NCBI GenBank assembly: GCA_038231615.1
Contig: JBBRLA010000056.1
Span: forward strand, 1-21,120
Length of the DNA: 21,120 nucleotides
Origin: JBBRLA01 sp038231615
Lineage (GTDB): Bacteria > Myxococcota_A > Polyangia > Palsa-1104 > JAEUJZ01
Direction: 5' to 3'
The notes beneath the pieces are model-generated. The model saw only the letters and a program-made list of their open reading frames with translations. It had not been told where the DNA came from and searched no databases. A program made the position numbers and the translations under genes. This document shows, in pieces, positions 13,553 through 21,120 of the stretch (its first letter is position 1; each line of letters begins with the position of its first letter).

Positions 13553-14880
13553 GGCTGAAGTTTCACCCGGCTGGTGTCGATGACCACCCGCCTACCGCCA
13601 CCGGGGCGGCGGCGGTTGCTGCGGGCCTTGCGCAAGAGCTGGAGCAGCAGGCGCCTGCCGCCAAAGCGGGAGACGAAGGTCGCCGGGACCTCGGGCCCGC
13701 CGCGGGAGATGTTGAGCAAAATGCCCACGGCCAGAAGATCGATGACCAGGGACGACCCCCCGAAGGAGACAAAGGGCAGCGGCAGTCCCTTGGTGGGCAG
13801 CGAGCCGAGGACCACGCCCAGGTTGATCGCCGCCTGGAAGCCGATCATCGCGGTGATGCCGAAGCCCAGGTAGCAGCCAAAGGAGTCCCGGGCGCGGTAG
13901 GCGGCGCGGCAGCCGCAAAGGACCAGGACCACGAAGACCGCGGCCACGGTGCAGATGCCGACGAAGCCCAGCTCCTCGCCGACGATGGCCATGATGTAGT
14001 CGGTGTGGGCCTCGGGCAGGAAGAAGAGCTTGTGCCGGCTGTCGCCCAGTCCCAGGCCGGTCAGGCCCCCGGAGCCCACCGAGATCAGCGACTCGGCGAC
14101 CTGGTAGCCGGCGTCCCGACGGAACTGCCACGGGTCCAGGTAGGCCAGCACGCGGCGCATGCGCCAGGGGGTGCCGACGACGGCCTGGTAGATGACCGGC
14201 GCGGCGGCCAAAAGGGCCATGAAAAGGTAGCTGATCTTGGCCCCGGCGACGAAGAGCAGCACCAGGGTCACGCCGCCGGCCATGACCGCGGTGCCCAGGT
14301 CCGGCTGCTTCAGCAGAAGGAGCATGATGACGCCGCAGACAAAGAGGTGCGGCAGGAAGCCCACAGCGAAGAGGCGCACCTTCTCGGCCTTCTTCGACAG
14401 GGAGTAGGACAGGTACATGATCAGGGAGAGCTTGGCCAGTTCAGCGGGCTGGAAGGACACCCCGAACAGATGGAACCAGCGCCTGGCGCCGTTGATGCGC
14501 ACCCCGAATAGGAGCACGCCGACGAGCAGGCCGATGCCCACTCCCAGAAGGGGGTAGACGTAGCGCTTGTAGATGGAATAATCGAGCCGCGAGGTCACCG
14601 CCATGGCGGAGAACCCGAGGAGGTTCCACAAGAGGCAGCGTTCCAGGAAGTAGGTCGACGAGCCAAACTTCTGCCTGGCGTAGACTGCAGAGGCGGAATA
14701 GACCATGACGATGCCGAAGCCGGTCAAAAGGAGCACCGTGGTGTAAAGGATCGGGTCCTGCTGCGGCGGCAGGACGGCATCCGGGGTGGCCGGGACCGGC
14801 GCCGACGGCCCCGGGGCGATGCGGACCTCGCCGGGCAGGGAAGGATACTGGGGAAAAGAGTTGTCGCTGATGCCGCTCAT
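13549..14880 (-). CDS. ftsW: Septal peptidoglycan glycosyltransferase FtsW (SEDS family)
   Basis: FtsW polymerises lipid II at the division septum together with its partner transpeptidase FtsI. The 443-residue protein has a Pro-rich cytosolic N-terminus of about 40 residues, then around ten hydrophobic segments. SEDS motifs are NGARRWFHLFGVSFQPAE (130-147), the extracellular-loop motif LPEAHTDYIMAIVGEELGF, which includes a probable catalytic Asp, and LPFVSFGGSS near the end. The C-terminal tail is Arg-rich and cytosolic. The start at 14880 overlaps the murD stop as ATGA, with AGGA nine bases upstream; the longer open frame into murD is rejected. FtsW is preferred over RodA because the gene sits between murD and murG and its cognate ftsI heads the same cluster. 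Confidence 0.96.
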   Translation of the reverse strand: MSGISDNSFPQYPSLPGEVRIAPGPSAPVPATPDAVLPPQQDPILYTTVLLLTGFGIVMVYSASAVYARQKFGSSTYFLERCLLWNLLGFSAMAVTSRLDYSIYKRYVYPLLGVGIGLLVGVLLFGVRINGARRWFHLFGVSFQPAELAKLSLIMYLSYSLSKKAEKVRLFAVGFLPHLFVCGVIMLLLLKQPDLGTAVMAGGVTLVLLFVAGAKISYLFMALLAAAPVIYQAVVGTPWRMRRVLAYLDPWQFRRDAGYQVAESLISVGSGGLTGLGLGDSRHKLFFLPEAHTDYIMAIVGEELGFVGICTVAAVFVVLVLCGCRAAYRARDSFGCYLGFGITAMIGFQAAINLGVVLGSLPTKGLPLPFVSFGGSSLVIDLLAVGILLNISRGGPEVPATFVSRFGGRRLLLQLLRKARSNRRRPGGGRRVVIDTSRVKLQP

Positions 14881-16364
14881 TTCGCGAGGTCCTGCATCGG
14901 CTTTGCGCCGGTAAGATGATGCACCGCGTGGCGGAAGACCTCCGCGCGGTGGACATAGTCGCGGAACATATCGAAGGACGAGCAGGCCGGCGAGAGGATC
15001 ACCGCGTCCCCTGCGTGGCATTGGGCGTGGGCCCGCTGCACCGCTTCTTCCAGGGTGGCGGCGCGGAAAAGGGGCGCCACCCCCAGGAGGGCCTGCTCGA
15101 TGAGAGGCGCCGCCTCGCCAATGAGCACCACCCCGCGGACCTGCGCGGTCGGGGCGGCCAGCACCTGCCGCAGCAGGGCGTAGCTGCCGCCCTTGTCGCG
15201 TCCCCCGGCGATGAGCACGAAGGGTCGCGGGAAGCCGTCGATCCCGGCCACCACCGCGTCCACGTTGGTGCCCTTGCTGTCGTCGTAGTAACGGACGCCG
15301 TTCACTTCGGTCAAAAGCTGCATGCGGTGGGACAGGGCGCGGAAGGCGGCGCCGGCCCGGCGCACCTGCTTATACGTTGCCAGGCCGGAGGCGCGCATCA
15401 GAAGGTAGGCGGAAAGGACGTTGGCCAGGTTGTGCCGGCCCACCAGTTGCAATTCAGAGATAGGGTATCTTTCTTCCTCTTGTCCTGGGGTATCCTTGAC
15501 CAGCGCGCGCAGCCCTTGTGCGCCGCGCAGGACCAGGTCGTCCCCTTCCACGGTGCCGCCCAGGGACATCAGACGCTCCATGAACATCTGCCGGGGCAAG
15601 GGCGCGGAACGAGTCGAGAAAAAGTACACCGGGCGGATGCCGTGGTTGCGCTCGATCAGGGACCGCACCTCGGGATCGTCGGCGCTGAGCACCAGGGGAT
15701 CGAGAGAATGCAGGTTGCCGGCAATGCGAGACTTGGCGTCGCCATAGGCGGTCATGGTGCCGTAGCGATCGAGGTGGTCCGGGGTCAGGTTGAGCACCGC
15801 GGCGGCAGCGCAGCGCAGGCTGTCGGCGGTCTCGAGCTGGTAGGAGGACATCTCGCACACCACGATGCCCGCCGGTCCAGCGGCGGGGGTGTCCACTGCG
15901 TCGAGCAAGGGCGTGCCCAGGTTGCCTCCGGTGAAGGTCGGGCGGCCGGTCGCCTCGGCGATGGCGCCGCACAGGCTGGTCACGGTGGACTTACCATTGG
16001 TGCCGGTGATGCCAACGATGGGCGCCTGAATAAAGCGGGAGGCCAGCTCCAGCTCGCCGGTGATGGGCACGCCGGCACGGCGGGCAGCATAAAGCGGGGG
16101 AAGGGTTGGCGGCACGCCCGGGGAAAGGACGATGAGAGAGGCCGAACGCAGGGTCGCTTCCCGCACGCCGCCCAGCTCCAGCTGGATCGGCAGGTTGGCG
16201 AGGAGTTCCATGGATGCCGACAGGCGCTCCGCCGGCTGGTCATCGGTGGCAACAACGTCGGCCCCGCACCCGGCGAGGAAGCGCGCCGCTGCGACCCCGC
16301 TTTTGCCCAATCCGACCACGGCGACCCGGGCCCCTTTCAGGTCGGACGGAAACCCCGTCGTCAT
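14877..16364 (-). CDS. murD: UDP-N-acetylmuramoyl-L-alanine--D-glutamate ligase MurD
   Basis: MurD adds D-Glu to UDP-MurNAc-L-Ala in the cytosol. The protein has 495 residues, somewhat longer than E. coli MurD (about 438). It carries VVGLGKSGVAAARFLA (16-31) in the UDP-binding domain, the P-loop GTNGKST (121-127), the Lys expected to be carbamylated in AYGDAK211, and DDSKGTN (361-367) in the C-terminal domain. Part of the extra length is a segment near 250-300 (from RSAPLPRQ to GQEEERYP) not typical of short MurD proteins. Its ATG overlaps the mraY stop by one base (TAATG), indicating coupled translation, and its stop overlaps ftsW. Confidence 0.97.
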   Translation of the reverse strand: MTTGFPSDLKGARVAVVGLGKSGVAAARFLAGCGADVVATDDQPAERLSASMELLANLPIQLELGGVREATLRSASLIVLSPGVPPTLPPLYAARRAGVPITGELELASRFIQAPIVGITGTNGKSTVTSLCGAIAEATGRPTFTGGNLGTPLLDAVDTPAAGPAGIVVCEMSSYQLETADSLRCAAAAVLNLTPDHLDRYGTMTAYGDAKSRIAGNLHSLDPLVLSADDPEVRSLIERNHGIRPVYFFSTRSAPLPRQMFMERLMSLGGTVEGDDLVLRGAQGLRALVKDTPGQEEERYPISELQLVGRHNLANVLSAYLLMRASGLATYKQVRRAGAAFRALSHRMQLLTEVNGVRYYDDSKGTNVDAVVAGIDGFPRPFVLIAGGRDKGGSYALLRQVLAAPTAQVRGVVLIGEAAPLIEQALLGVAPLFRAATLEEAVQRAHAQCHAGDAVILSPACSSFDMFRDYVHRAEVFRHAVHHLTGAKPMQDLAK

Positions 16365-17476
16365 TATCGCACCTTCAGCGTCGCCAGCGCCACCAGGGCC
16401 AGCATGATGGAGATGATCCAGAAGCGCACGATGACCTTGGGCTCGGCCCAGCCTTTCAGCTCGAAGTGGTGGTGAATCGGCGCCATGCGGAAGACGCGCT
16501 TGCCGGTCAGCTTGAAGGAGATCACCTGCACCATCACCGAGACCGTCTCCAACACGAAGACGCCGCCGAGGATGAGCATGGTCATCTCATTCTTGGTCAG
16601 CACCGCCAGGGTGCCCAGGGCCCCGCCCAGGGACAGGGAGCCCACATCGCCCATGAACACCTGGGCCGGGTAGGTATTGTACCACAGGAAGCCGACGCCG
16701 GCCCCGGCCATGGCGCCGCAGAAGATGGCCAGTTCGCCGGCCCCGTTGATGTAGGGGATCTTCAGATACTCGGCGATGTTGAAGCCTTTGATGACCGTGC
16801 CCGCGCCGTAGGTCAGGATAAGGAAGGTGCCCGCCGAGATGATCACCGGGCCGATGGCCAGCCCGTCGAGTCCGTCGGTCAGGTTGACGCCGTTGCTGGT
16901 GCCGATGATGACCCCCATGGCCAGCAGGCAGTACACCACGCCGTAAAGGGTGATGGGGTACTTGTAGAAATCGACCAGCGGCAGCGCCAGATGGTAGCGC
17001 AGGTCGCCGTCGTACAGGTCGGAGCCGAAGATGTAGGCCACCGCCAGCCCGGCCACCACGATCTGCGCCACCAGCTTGATCCGCCCCGGCATCCCCTTTT
17101 TGGACACGGTAAGCTTGAGGTAGTCGTCCAGGAAGCCGATGACGCCGTAGGCCGTGGTCACCCCCAGGGTGATCCATACGAAGCGGTTGTGCAGATCACA
17201 CCACAAAAGAGTCGGGATCACCAGGGCGAAGAGGATCAGCGAACCGCCCATGGTCGGCGTGCCGGCCTTTTTCTTGTGGTCCTGGGGCCCGTCGCCGCGG
17301 ATCTGCTCGCCGATCTGTCGGGCGCGCAGCCGCTCGATGAACCACGGCCCCAGGAGCAAGCTGAGGATGAGGGCCGTCAGGATCGCCAGGAGGGTCCGGG
17401 TCGAGACGTAGCGCACCACGTTGAGCCAGCGAAAGCTCGGGTGCGTGTGGAGCGCGAAGAGCAGGTGGTACAACAT
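16364..17476 (-). CDS. mraY: Phospho-N-acetylmuramoyl-pentapeptide transferase MraY
   Basis: MraY is a polytopic inner-membrane enzyme that transfers phospho-MurNAc-pentapeptide to undecaprenyl phosphate, making lipid I. The 370-residue length is standard. Diagnostic motifs are the Mg-binding DDYLK (117-121), NLTDGLDG (198-205), FMGDVGS (274-280) and MAPIHHHFE (331-339), with about ten membrane segments. GTPTMGG (72-78) is also characteristic. The gene begins 6 bp after the murE-murF stop with AGGG close to the ATG, and shares one base with murD. Confidence 0.98.
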   Translation of the reverse strand: MLYHLLFALHTHPSFRWLNVVRYVSTRTLLAILTALILSLLLGPWFIERLRARQIGEQIRGDGPQDHKKKAGTPTMGGSLILFALVIPTLLWCDLHNRFVWITLGVTTAYGVIGFLDDYLKLTVSKKGMPGRIKLVAQIVVAGLAVAYIFGSDLYDGDLRYHLALPLVDFYKYPITLYGVVYCLLAMGVIIGTSNGVNLTDGLDGLAIGPVIISAGTFLILTYGAGTVIKGFNIAEYLKIPYINGAGELAIFCGAMAGAGVGFLWYNTYPAQVFMGDVGSLSLGGALGTLAVLTKNEMTMLILGGVFVLETVSVMVQVISFKLTGKRVFRMAPIHHHFELKGWAEPKVIVRFWIISIMLALVALATLKVR

Positions 17477-17482
17477 GTCGCC

Positions 17483-20400
17483 CTATCTCTGGTGATCTAT
17501 GGATCGCGGGGATCGCGGGGACCGCGGGGCCTGCGGCGCTTCGCCATCGTCTTGGGCCATCGGCGATTCGTGGGGGACGTCGTCGAACTGTGCGGGCAAG
17601 AGGTCCAGCACCCGTTCAAGCTGCATCCCCCGGGAACCCTTGATGAGGATGATGTCGCCGGGGCGGCTGGCGCGGGCGACCCGCCTGGCGGCCTCGTCCA
17701 CCGATGCGACCGTGACTGCCTCGATCCCCTGCCGGGCCGCGGCCTCGGCGGCATGGGCCGCCATGGGCCCCAGGGCCACCAGCAGCGCGGCCCCGCTTTT
17801 CGCCGCCGCCTCGCCGATTTCCTGATGGTAGGCGCGCTCGTCCGGGCCCAGTTCCAGCATGTCGCCCAAAAGCAGCACTGCCCTGGTTTCTCTCCGCAGG
17901 TCCCGCAGAGCAGCGGTCGTCCGCAGGGCCGCCAGCACCGAGGCCGGGCTGGCGTTGTAGCAATCGTCGATGATATGGCGGCCGGCGATCTCGCGGACCT
18001 CAGCGCGGTGCTTGCTGGGACGCACCCGGGACAGGCCCTCGGCGATGGCCTGGGGAGACACGGAAAGGACCAGCGCCGCCGCCGCCGCCAGCGCAGCGTT
18101 GCTGGCGTTGTGGGCCCCCAGGAGCGGCAGCTTTACGTCGAGAGGGACTTCCGGTCCCGGGCCGGGCAAGAAGAGCCGCAGGGAAAGGCCCTCCCAGGTC
18201 TCGGACAGGATCTCGACGCGGACCACGCCTGCCGCCCCCTCGATGCTCTCGATGCTCTCGGCGCCTTCGACAATGGGCCAGTCCCGGAGCCTGCCGGAGC
18301 GGGCCCCGGCGCGCACTGCCTGGGCGGAGATCAGCTCGTTCCCTGGACCCCGCGGGTAGACTGCGGCGCCGCCATCAGCCATCCCCGAGAAGAGTTCGCC
18401 CTTGGCCAGAGCCACGTTGTCCACCGTCCCCAGAGACGACAGGTGTACCGGCCCGACCGTGGTGATAAGGCCGACATCGGGCTGCACCAGGGAGGTCAGG
18501 TAGGCGATCTCGCCGCGCGCCGACATGCCCATCTCGATCACCGCATAGCGGTGCCCGGCCCGTAGTCGCAGGAGGGTCAGCGGCACCCCCAGGTGGTTGT
18601 TCAGGTTGCCTTCGGTCTTCAGCACCGCGCCGGGGGCATGCGCCTCCAGGATGGCGGCCATCATCTCCTTGGTGGTGGTCTTGCCGCTGGACCCGGTGAT
18701 CCCGATGACGCTCAGGGTGCGGTCGATCTCCCTGGCGACGCGGTGGGACCGGCTGATCTGCCCCAGCGCCACTACCGGATCGGCCACCTCGATGACCACG
18801 GTGTCGGGGAGCAGCCCCGGGAGGTCGGCCCCCCGCCCGCGCTCGACCAGCACCCCGCTTATGCCCAGCTCGACGGCCTGCGGGACGAAGGCGTGGCCAT
18901 CGTGGCGGGCACCGCGGACAGCGACGAAGAGCGCCCCCGGCGACGCGGCCCGCCCATCGATGACCACGGCGCTGAACTTGCGCGGTCCACCCCGGACCAA
19001 CTGTCCGCCGGTGGCCTGGAGCACGCGCTCGACGGAAAGTTCGATGGAACTTCCCGCAGACGACGGGCCCCGTTCGAGCGTCCGTTCGCCCGATGGGCTG
19101 CGCCCGGCTGCCCCCTCCCCGGTCTCCCTGACACGCAGGGCCTCGCGGACCTCCTTCCGATCGTCGAAATGCTGCTTGCCGGTGCCGAGGATCTGGTAGT
19201 CTTCGTGCCCCTTGCCGGCCACCAGCACGATGTCCTCGGGGCGGGCGGCCAGCACCGCGGCGCGGATCGCCAGCCTGCGGTCGGGCTCGACGAAGTAGCC
19301 CCGTTCCGCCGCGGCCAGTTCGGCGCGGGACAGGCGCGGGGGCGGCGCGAGCGGTCCTTTTTGCTCCTTGAGTGCATCGGCCTCGACCCGGCACAGGCCC
19401 GAGAGGATCATCTCGATGATGGCCTCGGGGGCCTCGGTGCGCGGGTTGTCCGAGGTGACGATCGCCAGGTCCGCGTCGCGGGCCACGGCCTGTCCCATGA
19501 GCGGGCGCTTGCCCCGGTCCCGGTCGCCGCCGCAGCCGAACACCACGATGAGCCGGCCCCGACCCGATACCTCCCGGGGAAAGAGCGCCCGCAGCGCCGC
19601 CATGACCCGCAAAAGTGCGTCCGGGGTGTGGGCATAATCGACGAACACCGCCGGGGTCCCTGGGCGCGGCACTTCCGCCGCTTCGACCCGTCCGGGCACC
19701 CCGGGCAGCGCCGAGAGCCCGGCGCCGATGACCTCCGCCGAAAGGTCCAGGGCCACCCCGATGCCCGCCGCCACCGCCAAGTTCTGCAGGTTGAAGCGGC
19801 CGATGAGCGGGGAGCGCAGCTCCACCTTCCCCACCGGGGTGCGCAGGATCGCCCGGATGCCCTCCACCGAAAGCTGCTCGCGGACCACGGAGATGTCGGC
19901 GGCACCCTCGGTGGACACGGTAAGCAGCCGCGCCGGTGCGACCCGCTGCGCCATTCGCTTGCCATGGGGCCCGTCGATATCCACCACCCCCACGCCGCCC
20001 TGCGACTCCGGCAGAAGGTGCTCCGAGAAGAGCTGGGCCTTGGCCTCGAAGTAGCGCTCCATGTCCCCGTGGAAGTCGAGGTGGTCCTGGGTCAAGTTGG
20101 TGAAAGCCGCTACCCGAAAACGCAGACCGAACAGGCGCTTCTGAAACAGGGCATGGGACGAGACCTCCATGGCCACCGCGACCACCCCTGCGTCGCGCAT
20201 CTCCCGCAGGGTGCGGTGCAGCATCGGTGCCCCGGGGGTCGTCAGCGGCGCGGTCGTGCTCCGGCCCTCGTGGCGGTACACCAGCGTGCCCAGAAGCCCC
20301 GGCAAGAACCCGCCCTTTTGCAGCACGGATTCAACCAGGAAGCTGGTGGTGGTCTTGCCGTTGGTCCCGGTGATGCCGACGAGGATCAGTTCCTCCGCCG

Positions 20401-20728
20401 GCCGGCGGTAGCGGGTCGCCGAAAGGCCCGCCAACGCCACCGCGGCCGACTCGACCCGCAGGACGGGCACGGCGACCGCCTCCACCGGATGCTCGACCAA
20501 AAGGGCCGCTGCGCCCCGCCGCACGGCCTCGCCGAGGAAGCGGTGGCCATCCAGGCTGTGTCCGGGGACGGCGACGAAAAGGTCCCCCGGCTGCACCACC
20601 CGCGAGTCCTCGCATATCTCGGCGATCTCGATGTCGAGGGCCGGAAGGGCCAAAAGCGGCAGCGGTTCTCCCCGTGCATCGAGGAGTTCGCTGATCGCCA
20701 CGCCGCTGAACAACTGGGATAGCCTCAT
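17483..20728 (-). CDS. murE-murF: Bifunctional MurE-MurF ligase (tripeptide synthetase / D-Ala-D-Ala adding enzyme)
   Basis: One 1081-residue chain carries two consecutive cytosolic Mur ligases. MurE (about 1-535) has SxxxxPGDLFVAxxG, the P-loop GTNGKTTT (121-128), TQDHLDFHG (213-221) and DNPRTE (427-432); DNPR is the motif of meso-diaminopimelate-adding enzymes. A linker rich in Gly/Ser/Arg/Glu (about 534-561) leads to MurF (562-1050). MurF has a second P-loop, TGSSGKTTT (679-687), then EGNLNNHLGVPLTLL, AHNASNAA and DDCYNASPAS (921-930). The C-terminus ends in a PRSPRSPRS repeat. Products pass from tripeptide to pentapeptide, ready for MraY. The ATG at 20728 has AGAGGA just upstream (short spacing) and follows ftsI by 31 bp. 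murE and murF are usually separate adjacent genes; fusions are known in some lineages. Both halves keep their catalytic motifs, so both should be active. Confidence 0.96.
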   Translation of the reverse strand: MRLSQLFSGVAISELLDARGEPLPLLALPALDIEIAEICEDSRVVQPGDLFVAVPGHSLDGHRFLGEAVRRGAAALLVEHPVEAVAVPVLRVESAAVALAGLSATRYRRPAEELILVGITGTNGKTTTSFLVESVLQKGGFLPGLLGTLVYRHEGRSTTAPLTTPGAPMLHRTLREMRDAGVVAVAMEVSSHALFQKRLFGLRFRVAAFTNLTQDHLDFHGDMERYFEAKAQLFSEHLLPESQGGVGVVDIDGPHGKRMAQRVAPARLLTVSTEGAADISVVREQLSVEGIRAILRTPVGKVELRSPLIGRFNLQNLAVAAGIGVALDLSAEVIGAGLSALPGVPGRVEAAEVPRPGTPAVFVDYAHTPDALLRVMAALRALFPREVSGRGRLIVVFGCGGDRDRGKRPLMGQAVARDADLAIVTSDNPRTEAPEAIIEMILSGLCRVEADALKEQKGPLAPPPRLSRAELAAAERGYFVEPDRRLAIRAAVLAARPEDIVLVAGKGHEDYQILGTGKQHFDDRKEVREALRVRETGEGAAGRSPSGERTLERGPSSAGSSIELSVERVLQATGGQLVRGGPRKFSAVVIDGRAASPGALFVAVRGARHDGHAFVPQAVELGISGVLVERGRGADLPGLLPDTVVIEVADPVVALGQISRSHRVAREIDRTLSVIGITGSSGKTTTKEMMAAILEAHAPGAVLKTEGNLNNHLGVPLTLLRLRAGHRYAVIEMGMSARGEIAYLTSLVQPDVGLITTVGPVHLSSLGTVDNVALAKGELFSGMADGGAAVYPRGPGNELISAQAVRAGARSGRLRDWPIVEGAESIESIEGAAGVVRVEILSETWEGLSLRLFLPGPGPEVPLDVKLPLLGAHNASNAALAAAAALVLSVSPQAIAEGLSRVRPSKHRAEVREIAGRHIIDDCYNASPASVLAALRTTAALRDLRRETRAVLLLGDMLELGPDERAYHQEIGEAAAKSGAALLVALGPMAAHAAEAAARQGIEAVTVASVDEAARRVARASRPGDIILIKGSRGMQLERVLDLLPAQFDDVPHESPMAQDDGEAPQAPRSPRSPRSIDHQR
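17502..17530. repeat. Short tandem repeat at the 3' end of murE-murF
   Basis: Three near-identical 9-bp units (GATCGCGGG, GATCGCGGG, GACCGCGGG) lie in the last codons of murE-murF and encode the PRS repeat of its C-terminal tail. The tail lies beyond the MurF fold, so length change here should be tolerated. Confidence 0.7.
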
Positions 20729-20759
20729 GGTTCCTCTGGGTGTCCGAAGTCCGCCGCGG

Positions 20760-21120
20760 TCATTGTGGCGGGGCCAGGCGGATCTCGCAGGAGGGCCCAT
20801 GGCGCAGACTCCCCGCGGGGGGCGCCTGCGACACCACCCTGCCGCTGCCGCTGACCTCCAGCCGCAGCTTGGCCTTCTGTGAAAGGAGCATCGCATCGCC
20901 CAGTCCTAGCCCGCGGAAGTTGGGCACTTGGTCGGGCTCCTCCTCGGCGGCTTCAGCGTCCAGGTCCAGGTCTTCTCCCGTGACCGCGGCCACCGCTTCG
21001 AGGTTGTCGTCCTTCTGCCCCGGGGGCCCCGGAGCGGCGGGCGGCGCCGTCGCCATCGCCGTCCATTGGGGGGCCACCCCCAGGTAGGGCAGCGCCACCG
21101 ACATGACCTTCATGAAGATC
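20760..21120 (-). CDS. ftsI: C-terminal part of FtsI-type penicillin-binding protein with PASTA domain
   Basis: Only the last 120 or so codons are in the window; the frame is open through the right edge, so the start lies outside. The first visible residues (IFMKVMSVALPYLGVAP) match the end of a class B PBP transpeptidase domain. An Ala/Pro/Glu/Asp-rich linker follows, then a single PASTA domain (VPNFRGLGLGDA...GSGRVVSQAPPAGS...IRLAPP) up to the stop. Class B PBPs cross-link septal peptidoglycan with FtsW, and PASTA domains may bind the wall. A C-terminal PASTA is typical of SpoVD/FtsI-like proteins outside gammaproteobacteria. Position directly before murE in a dcw cluster supports ftsI. The catalytic Ser motif is outside the window. 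Confidence 0.87.
   Translation of the reverse strand, partial: IFMKVMSVALPYLGVAPQWTAMATAPPAAPGPPGQKDDNLEAVAAVTGEDLDLDAEAAEEEPDQVPNFRGLGLGDAMLLSQKAKLRLEVSGSGRVVSQAPPAGSLRHGPSCEIRLAPPQ

Noticed and set aside
14916..16475. Plus-strand open frame of 519 codons
   Set aside because: Antisense to murD; no recognisable protein features.
16214..18565. Plus-strand open frame of 783 codons
   Set aside because: Antisense to murD, mraY and murF; no domain recognised and composition is that of a shadow frame.
18593..20722. Plus-strand open frame of 709 codons
   Set aside because: Lies antisense to murE-murF, whose motifs are unmistakable; the His/Gln/Gly/Arg-rich translation is typical of a GC-rich antisense shadow.
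1..21120. CRISPR arrays, tRNA/rRNA genes, insertion sequences, prophage
   Set aside because: No regularly spaced repeats, tRNA-like cloverleafs, rRNA sequence, transposase or phage genes were seen on either strand.

Overview
The window looks like chromosomal DNA from a myxobacterium or close relative (Myxococcota). It is high in GC and tightly packed. One protein combines a PA14-like domain, Dickkopf-like Cys-rich repeats and a MYXO-CTERM sorting signal, which is the architecture of the myxobacterial outer-membrane-exchange receptor TraA. Several exported proteins carry lipoprotein-type signals. MurE has the DNPR motif expected for meso-diaminopimelate peptidoglycan.

Layout: 1-1377 (+) is the 3' part of a SelO-family protein AMPylator. 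It converges, with an 8-bp gap, on a primary-type sigma-70 factor (1386-2930, -). Upstream of that lies a TetR-family regulator (3227-4072, -). It is divergent from a large gene (4326-7865, +) that encodes what appears to be TraA and TraB joined in one open reading frame. The intergenic region between them holds a 19-bp inverted repeat that could be the regulator's operator. The large gene is followed by a 196-bp nested palindromic element. Next, all on the minus strand, come a lipoprotein N-acetylmuramoyl-L-alanine amidase, a broken short-chain dehydrogenase and a lipoprotein-type methionine sulfoxide reductase B.

From 10990 to the right edge, all on the minus strand, is a division/cell-wall (dcw) cluster. 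In transcription order it is ftsI (3' end, PASTA domain), a fused murE-murF, mraY, murD, ftsW, murG and murC. Start/stop overlaps (TAATG, ATGA) and short gaps suggest one operon. Together these genes make the UDP-MurNAc-pentapeptide precursor, load it onto lipid, convert it to lipid II and use it at the septum. The usual ftsQ-ftsA-ftsZ tail does not follow murC.

The most interesting locus is the traA-traB-like fusion. An internal MYXO-CTERM signal is followed at once by a second signal peptide, so the chain could be cut into separate TraA and TraB products. A run of nine T inside that second signal peptide is placed so that gaining or losing one base leads promptly to a stop codon. Slippage in either direction would therefore yield TraA alone. 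Function assignments come from reading motifs and recalled family architecture; no database search was run.
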